Assembly: GCF_964340395.1 (NCBI RefSeq)
Contig: NC_135559.1
Location: 22,617,121 to 22,681,120 of the forward strand
Origin: Glandiceps talaboti
Taxonomy: Eukaryota; Hemichordata; Enteropneusta; Spengelidae
Reading direction: 5' to 3'
DNA: 64,000 nucleotides
The position numbers and the translations under genes were made by a program. Numbering within the stretch: position 1 is the first letter of the stretch; the number at the start of each line of letters is the position of its first letter. Below are positions 22,277-33,299 of the stretch, in pieces. The notes beneath the pieces are model-generated. The model did no database searches and was not told the origin of the DNA. It saw only the letters and a program-made list of their open reading frames with translations.

Positions 22277-23414
22277 AGTGCCATGATTAAACTGAACAAT
22301 TATGAACAGGACAAACAAGTGCCTCGAGGAGTGCAAACGTGTACATGTATGGAAAGCTGCAGTTGTGTTAAGTCTAAAGAAAACAATATATAGACTAAAT
22401 GATGTGAACATATCTTTATATGATGCAAACAATTCATTATATGATGCAAGTACATCATTATGTGTGACAGTTATTGACATGGGTTATACAAGTATGTTAA
22501 CTCCATTTATAATACTGTACTTGATAATTAGCTGAATTAATAAATATTAATAGTTCACTCAATCTAAGAGATATCCTAGAACTTTTGGTTACTAAACCAT
22601 GAATATTTTGTATGTCCGTGAACAGACAATCATACTTCTCATAGGGTTCCTATCTAAAGAGCTTTATACATGTGAAACAATGGATTTTGGTTAGCAATTT
22701 ACCAGATACACTTAAAATTACTGAAAATGTAACATGTAAAAATAAAATTAACTATGCAGTGTGCAGTATTATGCTTTGAGAATAGTGTCTTTTGCAAGAA
22801 CAAAAAGAGTGTTTCCTGTCAAGAGATGGGGGGGGGGGGTCATTGTGTTTTTTATTTGTCAGAGGGGGAGGGGGTGGATTGTTTTGTGGATGAATTGCAG
22901 GGGGGGGGGTCACTATTTTTAAGTACAACATGAACAAAAAGTCACTGGCCCACCTCCAGGTGTAAAAACTGATCGCTCACTACACTCACATATAAACTGC
23001 AGTCAACAAAATGTGTCTAAAAATCCTGATTTATTCTGGATCTAGAAAATGTTAGCAGAATGTGTTCACTGGTTGACAGTGCTATCATATTTGCCTTGCC
23101 ACGAAACACTAGAAATCAGGTTTCTTTCAAACAAAGGAGACTATAAAATGCAATGAACATGGCCCTCACTTCTGTCCAAAAGCTGTTTCTGAACAGTGCT
23201 GTTTAGTGGCCAAACTACATGATCTTTGTCTTGTGTAATAACCAGGTATAATGTGGAGGAACATAATGTAAGCTAATGAAAATGAAATTCTCAGCCCCTG
23301 GAAATTAATGACCTTTTCTTGCTTTAATAGCTAGACCTGTTAATCTCAATTGGAGATCATTGTTATGTTGTACCTTGTTGAAAAGCTTACGAATTGATGA
23401 TGTTGTCTTTACAG

Positions 23415-23542
23415 AGTATGGGATATTTCCATGCATGTGACATTGTACATAAGGACTTACAATCCAAAACAAACTTTCTAGAAAACAGAGACAAAGCAGT
23501 CATTACAGATTCCGGTGACACAAAGCCATGTGAAACAGACAG
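23415..23542 (+). CDS. KSR-like kinase catalytic-loop exon 10
   Basis: This exon of 128 bases lies between TCTTTACAG and GTGAGT, enters in phase 0 and exits in phase 2. It reads SMGYFHACDIVHKDLQSK, then TNFLENRDKAVITDSGDTK. KSR has GMGYLHAREIIHKDLRTK and NIFIENGKVIITDFG: the HKD form of the catalytic loop and VITD identify KSR rather than Raf (HRD, KIGD). The metal-binding DFG is DSG here. APE and the rest of the C-lobe are not seen. It follows exon 8 in phase, with or without exon 9. The kinase-like region is therefore only a fragment of a domain, and catalysis is very unlikely. Confidence 0.7.
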
Positions 23543-24950
23543 GTGAGTAGTTTATCAATACACACTGGACTAAAGCTTTGAAAATAAAAGATATGCATAA
23601 TTGTTAGATTGGCACTATATGTCATTGGATGCATGGTGAGGTAACCACAATTCTATTTGGCAATATAGCATTGCAAACATACTGATGAATTTCCTATGCT
23701 GCCATTACATAACACTCTGAATAACCTACATGTACACCCACTGAAAGAGTTGTGAAAATAATTTATACATCTGTGGAAATGCCAGCTTGTAAGCAAATGT
23801 AAAGGGGAAGAGAAGTCCAGGTTTACAGAAATAAAACTATGACTGTATAATTTATGCATAATCATGTGTCATTATATAACTAAAATTAAGTAAACTTTTA
23901 ACATAATGTACCTTGCAGACTTGAGCCTTTGAAGATGCATAAAATATTAAAAAGTAAAAAATTGCCATATTTTAATAGTCACAACATAAAAACATTTTAC
24001 ATGTGACTAAAATGGCTGCAACTTCAAGACCTGATACCAAGGAATATAATATTTTTGCCACACACTTGAGTTTCTAACATTCTGGTAACTCTTTCAGGCT
24101 TTATGCATTAGTTGAGAAAGTAATCATTCTGAAATTTCAAACCATTCCTGGATATCCTTTTGACAATGAAATTCCTGAAAATTGCTGAAAACTCGTGGAA
24201 ATTAAAGTTTGGTGCCATTTCAGTGTGTTTTATATTCTCCTATTTGTTATAACAAATACTTCATGATAATCACTGAGTCTATTATTTGTCACCTTCCTTG
24301 CAGATGCCATAATTTTTTCTTCAAGCTTAAAGGCTATATCCGAAAAATTTTGAAATCCCTGAAGAAGGTTTTGGGGGATCTATGTTGGTAGTGGGTCAAA
24401 ATAGAACAAGAAGGTAGACATATCTTTTACTATACAAATAAGGGGTTCAGTGGTGCTATAGTCATGTTGTGGTGTCTGTCCATCAGTCTTGTTTGTGAGT
24501 GTGTGCAACCGCCATGCCAATGGTTTTGATATTTGGTGGTGATGTTCCCTTTGGTGTGTCTAATTGGGAAATTGTTGAAATCAAAATTGATTGGACCAGA
24601 GGTGTGCGTTTTGGGTAAAAAAAAAATGTATAGAGAATCAAAACTTGCAGTCTCAGTAAAAGAGTAAAAGTTATAGTTTTATTGATGTCATGAAATCATG
24701 AAATCTTTTATAACGACTTTGCTGGATAGGCATGTGAATAAACATTAAACAACGACAAGACCCCACCCATAGCAACAGTCAAATAATGGTGCATATTGCA
24801 TAATAGGTGTAATAATATGTATTGGCATGTGGATAAACATTTTTTTGAATATCACAAAGTTTATAGCTATGCTACTATCCCAGTAGCGCTATGATTAGCT
24901 GACACATTTACAAACTTCTCATGTCATTCTGAAAACTCCAAATTTTTGAA
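23543..24950. other. Intronic or intergenic, part of a dispersed repeat family
   Basis: No exon is recognised. The part from about 24430 to 24870 (TGGTGTCTGTCCATCAGTCT ... GGTTTTGATATTTGGTGGTG ... CATAGCAACAGTCAAAT) belongs to a diverged dispersed family with relatives near 28660-28860, 30450-30620 and 32050-32480. Confidence 0.5.
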
Positions 24951-24953
24951 GAT

Positions 24954-25190
24954 ATACATTTAATCAACATCACATGCAAAATGTAGGAAACCAGGTCTTA
25001 TTTCTTTGTTATACATTTAATCAACATCACATGCAAAATGTAGGAAACCAGGTCTTATTCCTTTGTTATACATTTAATCAACATCACATGCAAAATGTAG
25101 GAAACCAGGTCTTATTCCTTTGTTATACATTTAATCAACATCACATGCAAAATGTAGGAAACCAGGTCTTATTCCTTTGTTATACATTTT
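24954..25190 (+). repeat. 57-bp tandem repeat, four copies
   Basis: The unit is ATACATTTAATCAACATCAC ATGCAAAATGTAGGAAACCA GGTCTTATTCCTTTGTT, nearly identical in all four copies. As 57 is a multiple of three, it yields a repetitive open frame by chance. Confidence 0.9.
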
Positions 25191-25469
25191 AAAGAGTTTG
25201 AGAATTACAATTTCCACATTTTATGTGTGAAATACCCAGCCGGTCACTGTGATCAATACAAGACTGTAATGACACGGGATACCATTTCCTACTATTCAAA
25301 GGTCATTCCCTTCTTTCTAAATATATCGCTACATTTTTTCCTGTCTAAATAACTACATATATTGCCAAATTGAGTGGAATTTAACACTTTTTAGGAAAAA
25401 ATGATCTGCCAAGCTCTTTCACTTCTGTACTCATTACTGGGACAAGCCATTAAAGAAGCAAGTCCACTT

Positions 25470-25790
25470 GTTATCAAAGAGTACCAATATTTACACATGT
25501 GATGATGGGCTCTTACATAACACAAGTAAACAGTGTAGTTCACAGCGTAAGATCATTTCTAAGGAGTGGGTCAATTGAGGCAAACCTTATCTCCGTCTTA
25601 TATCAGTTGTTATCAATTTATTAGGCTATTATAAGTAACACTACAAACAGCTTTAGAGATGCAAACAACTTTTATGACACCCGTTTTCGTCAGGCAAGCC
25701 CGCGGGTTTGTTGCACTTGGACCGTTAATGGCTTGTGAATGTCATGTGAAGCAAGTTCGGCATGGCCAAGAGGGCCACCAGTTATAACTT
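25470..25790 (+). repeat. Diverged dispersed repeat, copy 1
   Basis: It contains AACAGCTTTAGAGATGCAAA and ACTTTTATGACACCCG, with TTACATAACACAAGTAAACA upstream. A diverged copy lies at about 36170-36400 (AATAGCTTTAGGGATACAAA, TTTTATGACACCCG). The family is unknown. Confidence 0.55.
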
Positions 25791-25959
25791 TTGAAGTACA
25801 AACATCCATATTTATTTATTTATTTATTTATTCATGATTGATCTAAAAATTACAATGACTTATTTTATTAATCTATCATTTTATTTCTCCATAACCTTAG
25901 TTTGATACACATTACAGTTTGTGGACTTCACAATATGTAAACAGAAATTTATATAAAAG

Positions 25960-26900
25960 AAATTTGATAAATTAAATGCATATAGAAAACGAAAACAAGT
26001 ATAAAATTTCTGTCCCAATTCTGATTCTAATTTCTGCTAAGAAACGCTGAAAGATATCAACAGACTGAAGCCTGCCAGCATCTTTATGTAGAAGCAAGAT
26101 CTTATAATTGCAAACATGGCTACTATGACAGAAATGTTTACTTGTTTACTCTGATTTCCTTGAACACATTAAAGGCTGGCCATCATTATCAATATTGTCT
26201 GGTTCAGCTCATAAAATAGAAAGGCTTCAATCTGTTTCCAGAAAGATTTTACCCTTTTGCAATCAATAAAAATATTGGAAAGGTCGTTTTCATGTCATTA
26301 CAAATGCTGCACTTACTGTTTTGTGTAATTTTCCATCTACATAAATTGAAACCATGAGAAGTATTTATTAGTTGTTACCAATTTGTTTAAAATCAGGTCT
26401 CCATTTAGTCACATAACATAGTGTATTTGGAGGGATACAAGTCTTCTACAAAGATTTGTTTTGTCAGGTTTAGAAGTTCAAAAAAATTGAAAAAATAATT
26501 TTTCAGGACCCCTAAAAATCGATTCTGGTACAAAACACATTGAGGAGGTATGTTATCTTTTCAACTGCTAAGGACCATTTTACCACACAAAGTAAACTGC
26601 CAAGTTTCCCATTAATATTATATATTTTCAATTGATATTTTCTTATCAATAGCAATGCTTTATCCCCTTATTAACGGGATCAGTTGAAAAGTATGGCCCA
26701 AGTGATTAAATTGGTTGCTTAGCTGGGCCACATTGTACTATCATACAAGTCAGCATGTGTTTTCCAGGAATTGATCCACAAACCTTTAGTTTTGCCAACA
26801 TTTAGAGTTAGGCCTGCCACACTGCTAATTTAACTTATTAACAATATTTATCACATCAGTAGTGAAAGTGTCACCAGACACCAATATGATATATGTAGTT
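25960..26900 (-). pseudogene. Decayed LINE reverse transcriptase, 3' part
   Basis: Read on the minus strand with frame changes, this shows VVDETTYIILVSG (degenerate xxDD box), LNVGKTKGLWINSWKT (RT motif region after the thumb) and MWP. Then come SKCSICND ... ENDLSNIFIDCKRVKSFWKQ (C-terminal Cys/FW region typical of L1/Tx1-group LINEs) and finally DIFQRFLAEIRIRIGTE. Several stops and shifts are present, so it is dead. The minisatellite immediately to its right starts inside the catalytic motif. Confidence 0.7.
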
Positions 26901-27620
26901 TCATCAACCACCTGTGAAATATACATAAGTCTAAGTAGTGTCATCAACCACCTGTGAAATATATGTCAGTATGTCAAAGTAGTGTCGTCAACCATCTGTG
27001 AAATATACGTATGTCAAAGTAGTATCATCAGCCTTCTGTGAAATATACGTATGTCTAAGTAGCGTCATCAACCATCTGTGAAATATACGTATGTCAAAGT
27101 AGTATCATCAGCCACGTATGTCTAAGTAGCGTCATCAACCTTCTTTGAAATATACGTATGTCTAAGTAGTATTATCAACCATCTGAAATATACGTATGTC
27201 AAAGTAGTATCAGCCTTCTGTGAAATATACGTATGTCTAAGTAGTGTTATCAACCATCTGTGAAATATACGTATGTCTAAGTAGTGTCATCAACCATCTG
27301 TGAAATATACGTATGTCTAAGTAGTATTATCAACCATCTGTGAAATATACGTATGTCAAAGTAGTATCATCAGCCTTCTGTGAAATATACGTATGTCTAA
27401 GTAGTGTCATCAACCATCTGTGAAATATACGTATGTCTAAGTAGTATCATCAGCCTTCTGTGAAATATACGTATGTCTAAGTAGTATCATCAGCCTTCTG
27501 TGAAATATACGTATGTCTAAGTAGTGTCATCAACCATCTGTGAAATATACGTATGTCTAAGTAGTGTCATCAACCATCTGTGAAATATACGTATGTCTAA
27601 GTAGTATCATCAACCACCTG
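26885..27620 (-). repeat. 40-bp minisatellite derived from the LINE catalytic motif
   Basis: About 18 units of GTCATCAACCATCTGTGAAA TATACGTATGTCTAAGTAGT. On the minus strand each unit reads YISQMVDDTT then a stop, matching the ISQYADDTT box of LINE reverse transcriptases. The array is continuous with the adjacent LINE relic at that motif, so it grew from LINE sequence. Confidence 0.8.
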
Positions 27621-27969
27621 TAGATGTTGCAGCCTTATAATACTTAATGTTCTGTGCAATGCCTTATATATCTAGAGAGTCACATGTTTATAGTTCTACA
27701 TGCCCATTTAGTTCCAATATACTATTGCAGGTTACTCACCATACACTAGAATCATCTGTCTGTTGCCACACCGATTTCAAAGCCACAATGTCCACAATCC
27801 AAATAAAGTATCAAATGAGAAAACAATAAGTTTAATTGATGAAATCAAATATAACAACTTCTAGAAACTATTCTAATGTCCTACAATTATTGGTAAGTCT
27901 AGATTCGTCCGCTGTCGATTCACAGTCAATATTGGTTGTTTTCACTGAATGTAATACCTGTTTCCACAG

Positions 27970-28011
27970 CGTCTTAAATGATAATCCAACAAGTCATTCA
28001 CAGTCTTCGAG
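27970..28011 (+). CDS. Candidate small exon 11, in phase
   Basis: This stretch of 42 bases lies between TTTCCACAG and GTAATG; it enters and leaves in phase 2, which fits the exit of exon 10. It reads VLNDNPTSHSQSS. It is serine-rich and without family resemblance. It may be chance. Confidence 0.2.
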
Positions 28012-28104
28012 GTAATGAAGTCACATAGCCTTTGTTATATCTGGTCTAGCTGAGCCTTGTAATATTGTAACATAACATAATGTATTTGAGGGGTACATGT
28101 CTAA

Positions 28105-28550
28105 GTAGGGGGTGGTGAAATATACGTATGTCTAAGTAGCGTCATCAACCATCTGTGAAATATATGTCAAAGTAGTGTCATCAACCTTCTGTGAAATATA
28201 CGTATGTCTAAGTAGTATTATCAACCACCTGTGAAATATACGTATGTCAAAGTAGTGTCATCAACCTTCTGTGAAATATACGTATGTTTAAGTAGTATTA
28301 TCAACCACATGTGAAAGATACATATGTCTAAGTAGTATTATCAACCATCTGTGAAATATACGTATGTCTAAGTAGCGTCATCAACCATCTGTGAAAGATA
28401 CGTATGTCTAAGTAGTGTTATCAACCATCTGTGAAATATACGCATGTCTAAGTAGTGTCATCAACCACCTGTGAAATATACGTATGTCAAAGTAGTGTCA
28501 TCAACCACATGTGAAATACTTATGTCTAATTAGTGTCATCAACCATTACT
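28105..28550 (-). repeat. Second block of the 40-bp LINE-derived minisatellite
   Basis: About 11 units of the same 40-bp sequence as 26885-27620, with more variation (GATACG, CATATG). About 480 bp of other sequence separates the two blocks. Confidence 0.85.
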
Positions 28551-28969
28551 GCCACTTGAATTACCCCTCATTGAACATTCTCTAATTTCAAGCACAAAGT
28601 GAATGAATGGTTCATGGTAAAGTCTGGCTGTCTACATGTCTGTCTTGTTGATGATGCAGGTGATTTTGGTCTCAAGCTACTGGGGATGAAATTGGTAATG
28701 ATTCTAAAATTGATCATCTGTAAATTTTGAGTGGGTTATACTTACATAAGTGGCCCTAGCAACCATTGCCATGCCCTAAGCAACAGTCAAAGGGTTTATT
28801 GCAAATATAACAACAGGGATGGGTATAGGCATTTGGTGAAATGTTAGGATAACTCAATGTTGATGTACTTATTTCACTGGGCAAGTTATGTGTGTCTTTC
28901 TACAATCCAACATACGGGTGAAAGTGTCAGTCTGCCTGGATGTGTGTAAACAACTTAAAAGTCAAATAC

Positions 28970-29155
28970 AAGGGTTGTTGGTGGTTGAGTGGTAAAACCA
29001 CTTGCCTCTTACCACTGCAGTCAGGGTTCGAACCCATCATTCAGGGTTTGATTCAATTTACCACACTGAAAGTAAGAAGAGTGTCGTTCAGTTTGACTCT
29101 ACCGAACAACTCAGGTTTCCCCTGGTACTCAGTGGTTTAATTGGGTAAAAAAATG
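28970..29155 (+). mobile_element. tRNA-derived SINE
   Basis: TGGTTGAGTGG at 28982 matches a Pol III A box and GGTTCGAACCC at 29025 is a perfect B box at tRNA-like spacing. A tail contains CAGGTTTCCCCTGGTACTCA and ends in ATTGGGTAAAAAAATGG. The anticodon arm does not fold well, so this is not a working tRNA gene. The left flank (GTGTGTAAACAACTTAAAAG TCAAATA) is a fragment of the TCTG-rich dispersed family, into which it appears inserted. Confidence 0.65.
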
Positions 29156-29369
29156 GTAAAAAATGTGATGTTTGGTCAAAAAACATATTAACTCAATAAC
29201 GACATGACAGATTATTCTGAGATTTGATGGGAACATTCTTAAGGATGTATTCCACAAATATTGAACAGATTGAGCTGAAATTTATTGGGGATGCATCTGG
29301 GTATGTGTAGATGAAAATGTTCTTTAAAATAAAATAAAATTGACAGGGAGTTTCTTTTTGGCACTGTAT

Positions 29370-29930
29370 TTGTAATTGTGTTCATAACACTTAAAACTTT
29401 GTAAATGTACCCAGATTGTGACTGGCATTTAAATACATTTATAAACAAGTACAATCATGTATTTTGAGCCCTCGAAGTGACCATGGTTGCATTTCTGCAA
29501 GTGGACACTTAGACAGCAAGGCCGGCAACATGACCACAGGGTGACCATGGTTGCATTTCTGCAAGTGGACACCGAGACAGCAAGGCTGGCAACATGACCA
29601 CAGGGTGACCATGGTTGCATTTCTGCAAGTGGACACTTAGACAGCAAGGCCGGCAACATGACCACAGGGTGACCATGGTTGCATTTCTGCAAGTGGACAC
29701 CGAGACAGCAAGGCCGGCAACATGACCAGATGGCCAATTGGCACAACAAGGTTGCATATACATCACATATGTGTGTGACCCTTGATACTGTTTGTGCAAG
29801 ACTCTCATCAACCAAGACATTTTTTGGAGTTAGGCGCCAAGCTCACATGCTTAATGAAGACTCAGAAATACATCACATTTATACCATTTTTTAGGAGAGA
29901 AAGGTGGGTTGGGGGTTTTGGAGGCGCGAT
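29370..29930 (+). repeat. Dispersed repeat family with 64-bp units, copy 1
   Basis: Four exact-length 64-bp units start at 29477, 29541, 29605 and 29669 (GTGACCATGGTTGCATTTCT GCAAGTGGACAC ... AACATGACCACAGG). They are followed by a unique segment (TTTGGAGTTAGGCGCCAAGC) and then GT-rich simple sequence. Copy 2 lies at 35150-35560 with two 64-bp units. A diverged inverted copy without them lies at 31540-31720. Confidence 0.85.
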
Positions 29931-29959
29931 GGGGTGGGGGGTTGGAAGTTGTGTAAGAG

Positions 29960-29962
29960 TGT

Positions 29963-30007
<45 letters not shown>

Positions 30008-30130
30008 TGTGCATGTATGTATGTATGTATGTATGTATGTATGTATGTATGTATGTGTGTGTGTGTGTGCAAGTATGTATGATTGCGTATACCCTATGTA
30101 TGTGTGTATGTATGTGTGTATAGATACATG
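29960..30130 (+). repeat. GT/ATGT microsatellite
   Basis: (GT)n passes into (ATGT)n and back, directly following the dispersed repeat, as also happens after copy 2. Confidence 0.9.
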
Positions 30131-30639
30131 TATGATGTTAAGTAGAATGCTAAGTTGGTGGGTGTGGGTGTGTGTGTGTGAGTCAGGAGATAGTTATAGG
30201 CATTTAGGTCAATAGGATTGTATGTTAGGTTGAATTGATAGGCTGGTGTGTGTATCGGGGGGGGGGGGGTCTCTATGGGTTGATACTGTGATAGGTGTAG
30301 GTAGATATATGTACATTATACAGATTTTAGATATGATATTAGGTCGAATGGTGGGAGTGGGGTGGGTGGGTTGATGAGTGTATGTGTAGTTAGATGTAGT
30401 AAGGTAGGTATTCAGGTCTTTAGGATGGTAGATATGATGTTAAGTATAATATCAAAAATCTCAATTTTCTTCAAAAAGGTACATCTCAGAAATTACCTAC
30501 TCTGTGAATTAGGCTGAAATTTTAAAGGGATATTTTTTGAGGAGGAAATTTTGTTCAAAATACATCGACAAAACTTACCCTAGCTACCATGACCCAGGCC
30601 TTAGCAATAGTCACATGTGTGGGGGTCAGGGGTGGGTCT

Positions 30640-31340
30640 GCTGCCTGGCTTGATACTATGTTAGGTGTAGGTAAATATATAGATAGGTAGGTTAATTGGG
30701 GTACTAATCAGGCTTTTAGATATCGTGTTAGGTTGAATGGTGGGGAAGGGTCAGGTGGGTTGATACTATGATAGGTGTAGGTAGATATATATAGATAGGT
30801 AGGTTAATTGAGGTATTAATTAGGCTTTTAGATATCATGTTAGGTTGAATGGTGGGGGAGGGGTTAGGTGGATTGATACTATGTTAGGTGTAGGTATAGA
30901 TATATATAGATAGGTAGGTTAATTGAGGTACTAATCAGGCTTTTAGATATCGTGTTAGGTTGAATGGTGGGGAAGGGTCAGGTGGGTTGATACTATGATA
31001 GGTGTAGGTAGATATATATAGATAGGTAGGTTAATTGAGGTATTAATAATTAGGCTTTTAGATATCATGTTAGGTTGAATGGTGGGGGAGGGGTTAGGTG
31101 GATTGATACTATGATAGGTGTAGGTATAGATATATATAGATAGGTAGGTTAATTGAGGTACTAATCAGGCTTTTAGATATCGTGTTAGGTTGAATGGTGG
31201 GGAAGGGTCAGGTGGGTTGATACTATGATAGGTGTAGGTAGATATATATAGATAGGTAGGTTAATTGAGGTATTAATAATTAGGCTTTTAGATAATATGT
31301 TAGGTTGAATGGTGGGGGAGGAGGAGGTGGGTTGATAGGT
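30640..31340 (+). repeat. ~229-bp higher-order tandem repeat
   Basis: Each repeat consists of two related halves: TAGGTTGAATGGTGGGGAAG with TACTAATCAGGC, and TAGGTTGAATGGTGGGGGAG with TATTAATAATTAGGC. Both halves include GATATATATAGATAGGTAGG. Copies start near 30728, 30957 and 31187. A further piece lies at 38400-38643, directly against the assembly gap. Confidence 0.85.
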
Positions 31341-31539
31341 GTATGTAGGTAGTTAGGTGTAGACAAAGGTACTAGGTATTTTAGTCAGTAGGTTGGTAGA
31401 TATGATGTTAAGTATAATATTGGTGGATTGGTGTGAGTGGATGGATGGGTGTGTGTGTGTGTGTGGGTAGGGATGGCTGAGGTATGGGGGTGCGGGATGG
31501 GTGTAGGGGATGGTCGGGTGGGTACTTTCTCGGCCTATA

Positions 31540-31720
31540 AAATGGTGTATCTGTGAAGTCTTTCTCAGTTCTCATTGAGCATGTAAGCTTGGCTGCACTT
31601 ACTCCAAAATATGTGTTGGTTTGGGACTCCTGTGCAGACAGTGTCAGGGTCATTATATCTGTGGGGTATATGCAGCCTTGTTGTGTTACCTCAATGGCCA
31701 CTGTAAATTGTTGCTGGACT
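31540..31720 (-). repeat. Dispersed repeat family, diverged inverted copy
   Basis: The reverse complement (AACAAGGCTGCATATACCCC ... TTTTGGAGTAAGTGCAGCCA AGCTTACATGCTCAATGAG) aligns with the unique segment of 29740-29890. Confidence 0.7.
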
Positions 31721-31729
31721 TAAGTGACC

Positions 31730-32890
31730 ATGGTTGACCATGAACTACCATGGTAGTTCATAGTCATATGCCCTTGGTTGAACATGGTCATCATATTAAA
31801 CCAATAATGGCAAATGGCAGAATCACAGGGCTTGTACAGACTACACCTGACTGACTAGATTGGTAACTATTAGGTTATCAAAATAAGACTAAGAGTGGCC
31901 AGGTGTCATAGATCTATCACGATAGTCACTATTTTGGAGAAAGGTGGTCTGTAGTCCATAATCCTATTCACAGGGCAGCTGTAGACACAACTTCAAATTA
32001 ACACATGTAAATGTCACAGATTTTCATTCAATTTCAACTGAATTCTATTTGAAACTTTTAGTAATGGAAGTCTGATGGACAGTGTCTGTCTGTGTATCTT
32101 GGTGTGAAATCGAATGATCTCACTATAGGTCTGTGTTTTGGCTCCAATGGTAATCCAATCAGCGATATGCAAATTTGATGTGGAAATCTTAATTTTCTAC
32201 GAAAAGGTACATCTCAGAAATCACCTCCTGTGAATTAGGCTGAAATTTTAAAGGGATATTCTTGAGGAAGACATTTTATTCAAAATACATTGATAAAACT
32301 TACCGCAGCAACCATGACCAAGCCTTTAGCAAGAGTCACATGCCATCATATTTGCAAAGACAAGATGGTGGTTAGGCTAGCTAGTGCAAAAAACATTAAA
32401 AATTGTATGCAAACATGCCTAGTGACAAGGCCACACTCATAACAACAGTCAAATGGTGATGTACATACACTATATTGCAAAGGAAGAAACAGGTAAATAT
32501 CTCAACATTCAAAAACTGAGATTTTTTGTAAAAAGATGAGTACATAAATGTTTAAAGTAAAATTTTAAGAACAACTTCAAAACTAATGTCATGAGAATGG
32601 AATTGTGCTTCTTTTGATCATGTTCCCTTCTGAATACATTCAGAAAATAATTTAGTAAGTCATTTCCTTATTGAGATATTCAAATATGCTTTGTAAACAA
32701 GTAAGTAAATACAAATACCCAAATATGCCACATTAACTGGCACAGCACCTTCAGTGGTGGAAACTGATATTACCTGCCAAGTCATTATCTTCATAAATGA
32801 TTTTGAAATTCCCAGAATCCTATTTTCCTTAGAAAAATGAACAATATTGCAAAATGCAATGAGTACTATTCTTTTCATAATAAGTATTTT
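31730..32890. other. No gene seen
   Basis: About 32190-32340 is a diverged copy of 30460-30610 (GGTACATCTCAGAAATYACC, TGTGAATTAGGCTGAAATTT, AAAGGGATATT). I see nothing coding. Confidence 0.5.
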
Positions 32891-32929
32891 TTAATTGTGT
32901 TGATAACACTTCCCTTACAAATATCTCTC

Positions 32930-33295
32930 ACTAGATTTTGATAAGAATCTAGTGAGAATCTAGTAAGAATCTCATAATAATATATCAGGTATTTGTATGC
33001 AAATTAGCGAGAAAACAATGAGAATCTAATAAGAATCTATTGAATTTTCTATTAGGTATTTGTATGCAAATTAGCGAGAAAATATTGGATCTAATAAGAA
33101 TCTAGTGAGAATCTAGTAAATTTTCTATTAGGTATTTGTATGCAAATTAGCAAGAAAATATTGGATCTAATAAGAATCTAGTGAGAATATAGTGAATTAT
33201 CTATTAGATATTTGTATGCAAATTAGTGAGAAAACAGACGAGTAAGAATATAGTGAGAATCTAATAAGAATCTAGTAAATTTTCTATCAGAATCC
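32930..33295 (+). repeat. ~75-bp AT-rich repeat with AATCTAGTGAGAATCT words
   Basis: Four diverging units of TTTTCTATTAGGTATTTGTA TGCAAATTAGCGAGAAAA plus variable runs of AAGAATCTAGTGAGAATCTA. Inverted forms of the short words occur at 34860-35135, so the two blocks may be ends of one ~2.2-kb insertion. Confidence 0.7.
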
Positions 33296-33299
33296 TATT

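Larger units (their letters stand above)
16741..22981. mobile_element. Candidate 6.2-kb composite TIR element
   Basis: AGTGAGCGATCAGTTTTT at 16741 has an exact inverted partner at 22964-22981. Both are followed inward by long G/C tracts and GTCACT modules like those of the 4735-6789 transposon (GGTCAGTTT with G tract). A clean target duplication is not visible (CTA left, ACA right), so these could be two separate elements. The interval contains the foldback array and the helicase-bearing transposon. Confidence 0.35.

Noticed and set aside
24974-25192. 72-codon frame with a 19-residue repeat
   Set aside because: Produced by the 57-bp tandem repeat; no homology or start context.
28970-29045. 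Functional tRNA gene
   Set aside because: The A and B boxes are good, but the anticodon and acceptor stems do not pair and a SINE-like tail follows.
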